From: Parvularculaceae bacterium
Lineage (GTDB): Bacteria; Pseudomonadota; Alphaproteobacteria; Caulobacterales; Parvularculaceae
Direction of reading: 5' to 3'
NCBI GenBank assembly: GCA_027080545.1
Contig: JALWRV010000239.1
Location: 1-5,337 of the forward strand
Length of the DNA: 5,337 bases
The position numbers and the translations under genes were made by a program. The notes under the pieces are model-generated. The model had not been told where the DNA came from and ran no database searches. It saw only the letters and a program-made list of their open reading frames with translations. Each line of letters begins with the position of its first letter. The stretch's first letter is position 1. Below are positions 1-5,337 of the stretch, piece after piece.

Positions 1-1
1 T

Positions 2-2407
2 ATTGAAGAAATTGATGTCGCCTCAAATGACGACGATGAAATAGAAACCCCAGACGACACGACAGAAAGCGATGATGATTTAGACTCTGACTCTGATTCT
101 GGCGCAGACGAGACAGACGACCACGCAGGGAATGAAGACGCGCAAATGGTCGAAGAGACCGACGAAACTGTAGAGACCGCAGCCAGTGATGACGATGAGA
201 AAAGTGGTGAAAACAGTGACGATGACAATGAAGAACCCGACCTGATCGATGATACGGAAGCCCCAGACGAGGGTGAAGAAGAAGGCACCGGTGCACGCAA
301 TCGCGCTGCCCTCATTGCAGAAGCAGAAGAAGAAATGAGTGCCGTTGTAACCGACGAGCAATCAGAAGCGGCCCAACGTTTACGAGATCTGCAAGAGCGT
401 TATCGCGAAGCCAAGCGCAACCGTTCCAACCTGTTACGCAATTACCGTATCCAAGAAGTCATCAAACGGCGGCAAATTTTGTTGGTGCAGGTGGTCAAGG
501 AAGAACGCGGCAATAAGGGTGCCGCGCTTACCACCTATATGTCCCTTGCAGGACGTTATTGCGTCCTCATGCCTAACACCGCGCGTGGGGGTGGTATCTC
601 ACGCAAAATCGCCAATTCATCTGACCGCAAACGATTACGCCGGGCAATGGAAGATCTCGATATACCGGCTGGCATTGGCCTGATCATCCGCACTGCAGGC
701 TCTAAGCGCACCAAAGCTGAAATCAAGCGCGACTATGAATATTTGTTGCGCCTATGGCAAAGCATTCGCGATCTGACCTTGAAATCAATCGCCCCAGCAC
801 TGGTCTATGAAGAGGCCAATCTGATCAAGCGCTCAATTCGCGATCTCTATGACAAAGATATCGAAACCGTGTTGGTGGAAGGCGAAGAAGGCTATCGTGA
901 AGCCAAAGACTTCATGAAGATGCTGATGCCATCTCATGCTAAGCATGTCCAACGCTACAAAGATAAAATACCCCTATTCATTCAGCACAAGGTCGAGCAT
1001 CAGCTTGATGAAATGTATCAGCCCATCGTCAAGTTGAAATCTGGCGGTTATCTGGTCATTCAACAAACCGAAGCTTTGGTTTCAATTGACGTAAACTCGG
1101 GCAAATCCACCAAGGAACGCAATATCGAAGCAACCGCTTTGAAAACCAATACCGAAGCCGCCCGTGAAGTCGCCAGACAATGTCGCCTGCGCGACCTTGC
1201 GGGGTTGGTGGTTGTAGACTTTATCGATATGGAAGAGAACCGTAATAATCGCGCTGTGGAAAAACGTCTTAAGGACGCCATGAAGAACGACCGCGCGCGC
1301 ATTCAAATCGGGCGCATTTCCAACTTTGGTCTAATGGAATTTTCCCGTCAACGGCGGCGCTCCGGCATTGTCGATGGCACCACGAAAGTATGTCCGTCTT
1401 GCCATGGGGCTGGTGTGGTGCGCTCTGATGAAACCGCTGCCTTGCGGATATTACGCGCTCTTGAAGATGAGTGTATCCGAGGCAAAACTGGCGAGATCCG
1501 GATCAAAACCTCGATCAATGTCGCCCTGTTTATTCTCAACCAAAAACGCAGTTGGCTCAATCGTATCGAGGACAATTATCAAGTTGCCATCATGGTTGAG
1601 GCTGATGCCAGCAAAAGCGGTGATAGCTTTGATGTTGAACATATTGGCGAACCACGCAAGGCCCGCAAGCAAGCAGAGGTGGTTCGGGCCGAGAATATAG
1701 ATGCAAGCGACTTGCCTCCTGAACAAAGCCCTGATGAAGAAAATATCAGCGCAGAAGATATCGACGAAAAAAATACTGACGAAAAACCAAAACGCAAACG
1801 CCGCCGTCGGCGGGGTAAGAAATCTGATGAGACCGTGAGCGCTAATGCCGAAATCAATGCTGATAATGATGAGGATGCCGCAATCGCGACTGAAGCAGAA
1901 AATGATAATGTTGAAACTGCCAAAGAAGAAACATCGGATGATGACAAACCGGCCCGCCGTCCAAGACGACGAGGGCGTCGGGGCGGTCGACGAAATCGCC
2001 GCCGCAATGAAGGCGATGAGTCTTTAAAAAGCGAAAGCAATGAAAACCAAAGTGAGAATGCCGATGATGAAACAAATAGACGTGACAATCTCTCCTCTTC
2101 ATCGGAGGCCTCCTCGCCCGATCCTTCCTCGGTAGACACTTCGGAAAAAGCTACAAAGGCGAAATCGCCGCGCAAACCTCGGCGGCGCAAAACCGCCAAA
2201 ACCGAAGAAACCGCTTCGGATACAGCGGATAGGAAAATCGATGAAACCCCCATGGCAGCCACCAATGATAGGGTTGCCCCGCAAGCTGCAACCCCGTCAT
2301 TAAAGCCCCCATCATTGGAAGCAACAACGCTTCAGGCTGATATTACGCCACCTGTAGAAGAAAAGCCCACCAAACGTGGTTGGTGGTCGAGAGCGTTGAA
2401 GCGATAG
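2..2407 (+). CDS. rne: Ribonuclease E, 5'-truncated by the window edge
   Basis: This is the endoribonuclease that starts mRNA decay, processes rRNA and tRNA precursors, and scaffolds the RNA degradosome. The frame is open to the left edge, so the ATG at 146 is internal and the N-terminus is missing; 801 residues are visible. Residues 1-147 form an S1-domain insertion, first Asp/Glu-rich and then helix-like. The fold resumes at YRIQEV (443) and KEERGNKGAALTT. The Mg-binding aspartates lie in DVNSG (Asp codon 1088-1090) and VVVDFIDM (1217-1219). The zinc-link cysteines are in CPSCHG (1391-1393, 1400-1402). From the GNKG lysine (515-517) to these cysteines, spacing matches E. coli K112, D303, D346 and C404 exactly. 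The tail after about 1660 is low-complexity, with Arg/Lys blocks at 1784-1822, 1946-2005 and 2162-2200, and ends with GWW (2378-2386), the PNPase-binding motif described in Caulobacter. RNase G is excluded by the long tail. Confidence 0.97.
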   Translation: MEEIDVASNDDDEIETPDDTTESDDDLDSDSDSGADETDDHAGNEDAQMVEETDETVETAASDDDEKSGENSDDDNEEPDLIDDTEAPDEGEEEGTGARNRAALIAEAEEEMSAVVTDEQSEAAQRLRDLQERYREAKRNRSNLLRNYRIQEVIKRRQILLVQVVKEERGNKGAALTTYMSLAGRYCVLMPNTARGGGISRKIANSSDRKRLRRAMEDLDIPAGIGLIIRTAGSKRTKAEIKRDYEYLLRLWQSIRDLTLKSIAPALVYEEANLIKRSIRDLYDKDIETVLVEGEEGYREAKDFMKMLMPSHAKHVQRYKDKIPLFIQHKVEHQLDEMYQPIVKLKSGGYLVIQQTEALVSIDVNSGKSTKERNIEATALKTNTEAAREVARQCRLRDLAGLVVVDFIDMEENRNNRAVEKRLKDAMKNDRARIQIGRISNFGLMEFSRQRRRSGIVDGTTKVCPSCHGAGVVRSDETAALRILRALEDECIRGKTGEIRIKTSINVALFILNQKRSWLNRIEDNYQVAIMVEADASKSGDSFDVEHIGEPRKARKQAEVVRAENIDASDLPPEQSPDEENISAEDIDEKNTDEKPKRKRRRRRGKKSDETVSANAEINADNDEDAAIATEAENDNVETAKEETSDDDKPARRPRRRGRRGGRRNRRRNEGDESLKSESNENQSENADDETNRRDNLSSSSEASSPDPSSVDTSEKATKAKSPRKPRRRKTAKTEETASDTADRKIDETPMAATNDRVAPQAATPSLKPPSLEATTLQADITPPVEEKPTKRGWWSRALKR

Positions 2408-2414
2408 TCACATA

Positions 2415-2446
2415 AGGCCCGGTGGCACGCCGCCGGGCTTTATTGG
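2415..2446 (+). terminator. Intrinsic terminator of rne
   Basis: A GC-rich hairpin starts 9 bases after the rne stop codon. The arm GCCCGGTGG (2417-2425) pairs with CCGCCGGGC (2430-2438) around a CACG tetraloop, giving nine pairs including one T-G wobble. TTTATT (2439-2444) follows, with more T-rich sequence to about 2452. This should end rne transcription, so the downstream DUF3137 gene probably needs its own promoter. I see no strong promoter in 2447-2543. Confidence 0.85.
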
Positions 2447-2543
2447 TGTTTTGTCACACACCATATTTTAAGCCCTGCCCTCGATAGTTTATTGTAAGGT
2501 GCAATAATTGTTTTCCTAACGCATCCCTATTAACGGGCGTCCC

Positions 2544-3542
2544 ATGGCTGATAGTGATCAAACAAATAATATTGATGAGCGCCCCAAACCGATCTCAGGG
2601 AATCAATCCTTTATAGACAAAGTCAACGGGCTTCTTCTTCGGGCACGATCCAGACGTGAAAAATGGCAACACACCGGACGCTATGTTGGGCTTGCCATCG
2701 GGTTTGTAGCTGGTGGAGTGATCTGGAAAATGATTGGTTTTTCTTGGCTGATTGGGATTCCCTCACTATTGGCAACCACCGGCTTGTTCTGGTTTGTCGG
2801 CGGCCTTATGGGCTATAGTTTCAACCCAGACGCCTATCTTGAGGCCAAGCAAATTGCGCGACAATGGGCAATTACGCGATGGGCTGGCACGCTGGTGGAA
2901 GCCCCCGTTCAACGCCCGGAAGTGGTCGAAATTTTGGCATTAGATATTTTGCCCAACCACGACCGCGCCCAATATGATGACTTACTATTGCGCCCAGACC
3001 AATGGTCAATAGGGTGCCATTTGGAGGAACGGCGCACCCGAACAGAACGAGATTCCAATGGCAATATGCGGCAAAAAACCTATTGGGTCACCGTCTTTCG
3101 GGGGCGTTGCTATTGTCTGCCAGCACCGATTGATTTTGACAGCAAGACAATGGTGCTCCCACGCGGTGTGGGCGTAGCGCTTGACAAGCAAAGCTATTCC
3201 AATCCCGAATTTCGCAAAAAATGGAACGTCTTTTCTGATGATGGTATGATGGCCCATTATATTATAGGGCCATTGGTGAGTGAGCGGTTGGTGGCACTAA
3301 AAAAAACAAACCCCAAACTAGAACGCCTCTGTTTTAACGAGGACAAGGTCTATTTATTCGTACAAGACCATTATAGGCCCAAATTCCTTCCCGGCCACGG
3401 TCCTATCGACCAAGCCACCCTACCCCAGATGATGACACCTTTGACCCTTGGCCATAGCCTATGGCAGGCCATCTGGCCCGGGCGCACCCTTGCTGACGCC
3501 ATTGAAACAAATGAAAAAAACTGGCACCCGGCCCTATACTGA
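2544..3542 (+). CDS. DUF3137-family membrane protein of unknown function
   Basis: This is a 332-residue protein whose biochemical role is unknown. Residues 1-44 are polar and basic. Two hydrophobic segments, at about 47-65 and 67-91, form a tight hairpin that suggests a bitopic loop in the inner membrane. The rest is soluble and probably cytoplasmic, given the basic residues 33-46 before the first helix. The region from about 135 to 285 resembles DUF3137: the pattern runs through VFRGRCYCLP (about 184-193), a TMVLP strand, FRKKWNVFSDDGMMAHY (from 223), a segment ending SERLVAL, and KVYLFV near 268-273. The ATG is chosen because an in-frame TAA lies at 2517-2519 and no ATG, GTG or TTG codon intervenes. 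No good Shine-Dalgarno site precedes it; only GGGCG is nearby, so translation may be weak. The rne terminator upstream argues against co-transcription with rne. Assignment to DUF3137 is by remembered sequence pattern and no search was run. Confidence 0.85.
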   Translation: MADSDQTNNIDERPKPISGNQSFIDKVNGLLLRARSRREKWQHTGRYVGLAIGFVAGGVIWKMIGFSWLIGIPSLLATTGLFWFVGGLMGYSFNPDAYLEAKQIARQWAITRWAGTLVEAPVQRPEVVEILALDILPNHDRAQYDDLLLRPDQWSIGCHLEERRTRTERDSNGNMRQKTYWVTVFRGRCYCLPAPIDFDSKTMVLPRGVGVALDKQSYSNPEFRKKWNVFSDDGMMAHYIIGPLVSERLVALKKTNPKLERLCFNEDKVYLFVQDHYRPKFLPGHGPIDQATLPQMMTPLTLGHSLWQAIWPGRTLADAIETNEKNWHPALY

Positions 3543-3545
3543 CAG

Positions 3546-3574
3546 TTGCACTACAGGTTTAGCGTGACTATAGT
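3546..3574 (+). promoter_or_regulatory. Candidate promoter for tRNA-Pro
   Basis: TTGCAC (3546-3551) and TATAGT (3569-3574) are separated by exactly 17 bases. The -10 box matches the sigma-70 consensus at five of six positions, while the -35 box matches only the first three bases. The site starts just after the DUF3137 stop codon and would give a tRNA precursor with a leader of roughly 75 bases. It is a pattern match only; readthrough from the upstream gene is the alternative. Confidence 0.4.
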
Positions 3575-3592
3575 CCGCGCAGTTTTCAACCC

Positions 3593-3620
3593 TTTGATCC
3601 CTTTCAGAGAGGGCATCAAA
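3593..3620 (+). other. Hairpin in the tRNA-Pro leader region
   Basis: TTTGATCCCT (3593-3602) can pair with AGGG (3610-3613) plus ATCAAA (3615-3620), giving ten base pairs with a single bulged C at 3614 and a seven-base loop. It lies between the candidate promoter and the mature tRNA 5' end at 3657. No T-tract follows on the plus strand, so it is not a typical intrinsic terminator. It could block 3' decay of the DUF3137 mRNA or be part of the precursor leader trimmed during tRNA maturation. Confidence 0.5.
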
Positions 3621-3656
3621 CAGGACACCGTGTCAGATGGTTGGACGATTGGTATT

Positions 3657-3733
3657 CGGAGTGTAGCGCAGCTTGGTAGCGCACTTGTCTGGGGGACAAG
3701 GGGTCGTCGGTTCAAATCCGGCCACTCCGACCA
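3657..3733 (+). tRNA. tRNA-Pro (anticodon GGG), CCA encoded
   Basis: This is a complete 77-base cloverleaf. The acceptor stem CGGAGTG (3657-3663) pairs perfectly with CACTCCG (3723-3729). The D stem is GCGC (3666-3669) with GCGC (3679-3682), and the D loop contains GG at 3675-3676. The anticodon stem CTTGT (3684-3688) pairs with ACAAG (3696-3700) around the loop CTGGGGG, placing GGG at 3691-3693, which reads CCC and by wobble CCU. The variable loop is GGGTC. The T arm is GTCGG, TTCAAAT, CCGGC with one wobble pair. Discriminator A3730 is followed by genome-encoded CCA (3731-3733). The C1-G72 first pair is typical of bacterial tRNA-Pro. No mismatch or integration scar is visible. I see no clear T-rich terminator hairpin directly after it. 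Confidence 0.97.
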
Positions 3734-3752
3734 CCGATCATTTTACTAAATA

Positions 3753-3871
3753 TGCCAACTGTCAACGAACTCACTCAATGAGTGTCAATGGGTGAAAGCA
3801 ATTTTAAAACGTGGGGTAATATTTGACACAGCGGATTTCGGACTTGCCTACTAGTTTTGGCACTGTTGGCA
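3753..3871. repeat. Short repeats between tRNA-Pro and the merR-type gene
   Basis: This convergent intergenic stretch holds several short repeats. CACTCA-A-TGAGTG (3772-3784) is a perfect 13-base palindrome. CAATGAGTGT and CAATGGGTGA (3776-3785 and 3786-3795) form a tandem repeat of period 10. TGTCAA occurs at 3760-3765 and 3783-3788, and in inverted form as TTGACA at 3823-3828. TGCCAAC (3753-3759) is the inverse of GTTGGCA (3865-3871). TTGGCA is repeated directly at 3857-3862 and 3866-3871. There is no ORF of note and no U-tract terminator. Each repeat is short enough to occur by chance. Confidence 0.45.
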
Positions 3872-3891
3872 GCGCGAAAGAAACCTTATTC

Positions 3892-4374
3892 TTATTCTTC
3901 TTTTTCTAATCCCATCGCCTTGATCGATTCGATCGCCAATAGGGCTTCGTCCATACGGTCTTGGACTTTTTCCAATCGCTCGATAATACTTTTCAGGTCT
4001 TGCGCTGGCGGTATCTTGTTATCGGGGGCAAACCCGACATTTTTATTTTCTGCATCATCGGTTGGTTGTGGGCGCAACTCAACGGTCTCGCCAAGCATCG
4101 CCTTGCGACCAATTTCGGCCACAAAGGCCGCTCCATTTTCCTTGAATATTTTTTGCACACCCTTGGTGGTATAGCGCTGATCGTGAAGTAGCGTTTTTAC
4201 CCCGCTCAATAATTCCAGATCTTGTTTACGATAATAGCGCCGACCCCCGGCCCGACGCATGGGGCGAATATTCCCAAAGGATTCCTCCCAATGGCGCAAC
4301 ACATGTTGCGGCAACTCCAACTGCTCGGCCGCTTCACTGATTGTTTTGAAAGCATCGTCTGCCTTTGCCGCCAC
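3892..4374 (-). CDS. MerR-superfamily transcriptional regulator
   Basis: This is a 160-residue DNA-binding protein. Residues 9-77 form a winged helix-turn-helix of the MerR type: FKTISEAAEQLELPQHVLRH is the helix-turn-helix, and RHWE replaces the usual RYYE. GGRRYYR (43-49) forms the wing, and a helix ends near KGVQKIF (71-77). The linker at about 95-125 is polar and probably flexible. Residues 126-160 (LKSIIERLEKVQDRM onward) look like a dimerising coiled coil. The protein has no cysteine, so a thiol or metal sensor of the MerR/CueR/SoxR kind is unlikely, and its ligand, if any, is unknown. The start is GTG: an in-frame TAG, the ihfA stop, lies four codons upstream and no other start codon intervenes. 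AGGG (4388-4385) gives a weak ribosome site with 10-base spacing. With only 12 bases after ihfA, the two genes are probably co-transcribed and translationally coupled. A MerR-type gene after ihfA is common in alphaproteobacteria. Confidence 0.92.
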   Translation of the reverse strand: MAAKADDAFKTISEAAEQLELPQHVLRHWEESFGNIRPMRRAGGRRYYRKQDLELLSGVKTLLHDQRYTTKGVQKIFKENGAAFVAEIGRKAMLGETVELRPQPTDDAENKNVGFAPDNKIPPAQDLKSIIERLEKVQDRMDEALLAIESIKAMGLEKEE

Positions 4375-4386
4375 GATTATCGCACC

Positions 4387-4704
4387 CTATTCCTTAGAAT
4401 TTTTATCCTGCATTTTACTATTGATATGATCTTTCAGCACATGCGAAGGGCGAAAAGTCAGGACACGACGCGGGGTGATTGGAACTTCAACACCGGTTTT
4501 GGGGTTGCGGCCAATCCGCTCTTTTTTTTCACGAACGGAAAAGGTGCCAAAAGAAGAGAGTTTGACACTCTCACCCTGTTCCAGTCGTTTAGAAATTTCT
4601 TCTAAGATCGTTTCTACAAATATCGCCGATTCACTGCGCGATAACCCGACCGCCCGATAGACGGCATCGGTTAAATCAGCGCGGGTGACTGTTTTGCCTG
4701 TCAT
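4387..4704 (-). CDS. ihfA: Integration host factor subunit alpha
   Basis: This subunit of the IHF heterodimer binds specific DNA sites and bends them sharply, assisting recombination, replication initiation, sigma-54 promoters and nucleoid structure. The 105 residues cover the whole HU/IHF fold: helical dimerisation region TRADLTDAVYRAVGLSRSES (7-26), then VKLSSFGTFSVREK (47-60), then IGRNPKTG (64-71) on the DNA-binding arm with the intercalating proline at 68, then VPITPRRVLTF (74-84) and a closing helix. The pairing of ERIGRNPKTG with VPITPRRV, and the fabH neighbour, favour IHF alpha over IHF beta or HU. The last dozen residues form a charged tail. The ATG has an excellent Shine-Dalgarno site six bases away. 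The beta subunit is not in the window. Confidence 0.96.
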   Translation of the reverse strand: MTGKTVTRADLTDAVYRAVGLSRSESAIFVETILEEISKRLEQGESVKLSSFGTFSVREKKERIGRNPKTGVEVPITPRRVLTFRPSHVLKDHINSKMQDKNSKE

Positions 4705-4710
4705 AGCGAC

Positions 4711-4717
4711 CCTCCTT
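4711..4717 (-). promoter_or_regulatory. Strong ribosome binding site of ihfA
   Basis: On the minus strand AAGGAGG lies six bases before the ihfA ATG. This is close to a perfect match to the 16S anti-Shine-Dalgarno sequence and fixes the start at 4704. It contrasts with the weak sites before the merR-type gene and the DUF3137 gene. Confidence 0.9.
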
Positions 4718-4721
4718 CCCG

Positions 4722-4763
4722 TTTATAGCCTAGAGATTAAGCAGGCTAAGCTAGGCAGGTCAA
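4722..4763 (-). promoter_or_regulatory. Candidate ihfA promoter region
   Basis: Two overlapping sigma-70-like options are visible on the minus strand. The first has TTGACC (4763-4758, five of six consensus bases) as -35, with only a poor -10, TTAATC or TAATCT, 17 or 18 bases on. The second has TTAGCC (4749-4744), a 16-base spacer and a good -10, TATAAA (4727-4722), ending just upstream of the Shine-Dalgarno site. The second would leave almost no leader before AAGGAGG. The 150-base gap after fabH makes an internal promoter plausible. Neither option is proven. Confidence 0.4.
4726..4748. promoter_or_regulatory. Operator-like inverted repeat upstream of ihfA
   Basis: TAGCCT (4726-4731) and AGGCTA (4743-4748) form a perfect six-base inverted repeat with an 11-base AT-rich spacer. 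It sits within the candidate promoter, where a dimeric regulator could compete with RNA polymerase. A related CTAGGC lies at 4751-4756. No binding protein can be named from the sequence. IHF autoregulation or the MerR-type protein encoded downstream are guesses. Confidence 0.35.
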
Positions 4764-4854
4764 CAGGAGCCGCCATTAAGCTATTGTTTTTGGGCTTTTT
4801 TAGGGCAATCTGCTGCGAAACTCCGCGAACAAGCATGCTCCGGCGCAAATAGAT

Positions 4855-5337
4855 TTAATAGCGCAACAAAGCAGCCCCCCATGTCAGGCCACCCCCCATG
4901 CCTTCCAACATCACGCTATCACCACGCTGGATGCGACCATCCTTGCGCGCTTCATAGAAAGCCAGCGGGATGGAGGCGGCTGATGTGTTGCCATGATCCG
5001 CGATGGTTGAGACTACCTGGTCGGTCCGCAATCCCAATTTTTTTACCACCCCTTGCAAGATGCGCTTATTAGCCTGATGGGGCACAAACCAATCAATATC
5101 CTCCGGGGCGATTTCAGCCTGTCGAGCCGCTTCGACCATAGCTTGGGAAATACGGTTTACCGCCTCGCGAAAAACTTTATTACCCTGCATACGCAAAAAC
5201 CCCGTGGTCTGGGTAGCGGAAACACCGCCATCCACATAGAGCATATCGACCATGCGTCCGTCGCAACGCAAATAGCTGGACAGAATACCGCGCCCGTCTA
5301 CTTCTTGCTCATCATGGGCACCAACCACAAAAGCCCC
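4855..5337 (-). CDS. fabH: Beta-ketoacyl-ACP synthase III, C-terminal half (partial)
   Basis: FabH condenses acetyl-CoA, or another acyl-CoA primer, with malonyl-ACP to start type II fatty acid synthesis in the cytoplasm. The last 160 residues are present, about half of the usual 320. The frame is open to the right edge, reading GAFVVGAHDEQE there, so the GTG at 5328 is an internal valine. Two of the three catalytic residues are visible: His in FVPHQANKRI (codon 5077-5079) and Asn in HGNTSAASIP (codon 4987-4989). They are exactly 30 residues apart, as in E. coli His244 and Asn274. The C-terminal signature MGGGLTWGAALL closes the fold. The catalytic cysteine (Cys112 in E. coli) lies outside the window. 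In alphaproteobacteria plsX usually precedes this gene and ihfA follows. No clear intrinsic terminator is seen in the 150 bases after the stop, so some transcripts may run on into ihfA. Confidence 0.96.
   Translation of the reverse strand, partial: GAFVVGAHDEQEVDGRGILSSYLRCDGRMVDMLYVDGGVSATQTTGFLRMQGNKVFREAVNRISQAMVEAARQAEIAPEDIDWFVPHQANKRILQGVVKKLGLRTDQVVSTIADHGNTSAASIPLAFYEARKDGRIQRGDSVMLEGMGGGLTWGAALLRY

Noticed and set aside
146..148. ATG as the start of rne
   Set aside because: The frame is open to position 2 with the same acidic composition, and the N-terminal part of the S1 domain would be missing. The true start is left of the window.
1579..2265. A 228-residue open frame on the minus strand opposite the rne tail
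   Set aside because: It is Ser/Leu/Arg-rich low-complexity sequence, as expected from the complement of the acidic and arginine-rich codons of rne. It has no recognisable domain and no ribosome site was identified.
2447..2543. Promoter for the DUF3137 gene, such as TTGTCA near 2451 or TTGTAA near 2493
   Set aside because: Neither has a reasonable -10 box at 16 to 18 bases. A promoter probably exists here but I cannot place it.
3546..3749. A 67-codon plus-strand ORF spanning the tRNA
   Set aside because: It reads straight through the tRNA-Pro gene and its leader, so it is a chance open frame.
3823..3851. TTGACA on the plus strand as a promoter antisense to the merR-type gene
   Set aside because: The only -10-like hexamer, TACTAG, is about 20 bases away, and no gene or RNA is recognisable downstream on that strand.
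3857..3871. TTGGCA direct repeats as a regulator site
   Set aside because: Two six-base copies nine bases apart, downstream of two converging genes, are too weak to claim a binding site alone.
3657..3891. tRNA-Pro as an integration site for a mobile element
   Set aside because: No integrase, no repeated tRNA 3' end and no foreign genes are present. The neighbour is a normal housekeeping operon.
4781..4860. A terminator after fabH
   Set aside because: Short A/T runs (TTTTT, TTTTTT) and GGGC repeats occur, but I cannot draw a GC-rich stem followed by a T-tract on the minus strand.
5326..5328. GTG as the start of fabH
   Set aside because: The frame continues to the edge with GAFV, part of the conserved FabH segment before GAHDE. 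The catalytic cysteine half lies outside the window.

Overview
The window looks like an ordinary housekeeping stretch of an alphaproteobacterial chromosome with moderate GC. Three things point to this group. The RNase E has a very long acidic insertion in its S1 domain and a C-terminal GWW motif. The minus strand carries the familiar alphaproteobacterial order fabH - ihfA - merR-type regulator. A DUF3137 membrane protein is also present. I cannot assign an order or genus. I found no mobile element, CRISPR array, toxin-antitoxin pair or phage gene.

Left part, plus strand (1-3733). The window opens inside rne, whose reading frame is open to the left edge. It shows the acidic S1 insert, the complete catalytic core, the zinc-link cysteines, a disordered arginine-rich tail and the terminal GWW peptide. 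A strong intrinsic terminator follows the stop codon. Next is a 332-residue two-helix membrane protein with a DUF3137 domain, then a possible promoter, a leader hairpin and a complete tRNA-Pro(GGG) with encoded CCA.

Right part, minus strand (3892-5337). Reading leftward there is the C-terminal half of FabH (cut by the right edge), a 150-bp gap with a strong Shine-Dalgarno site and promoter-like elements, IHF alpha, and after 12 bp a MerR-superfamily regulator with a GTG start. The two gene groups converge on the 158-bp region 3734-3891. That region has short repeats but no convincing intrinsic terminator on either strand.

The genes cover RNA decay and processing (rne), translation (tRNA-Pro), initiation of fatty acid synthesis (fabH) and nucleoid or transcription control (ihfA and the MerR-type protein). 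The DUF3137 protein has no known function. The points most worth a second look are the size and charge pattern of the RNase E insert and tail, the DUF3137 protein beside rne, the same-frame ihfA/merR junction, and the unexplained repeats and promoter-like sites next to the tRNA. None of these amounts to a clear new system.
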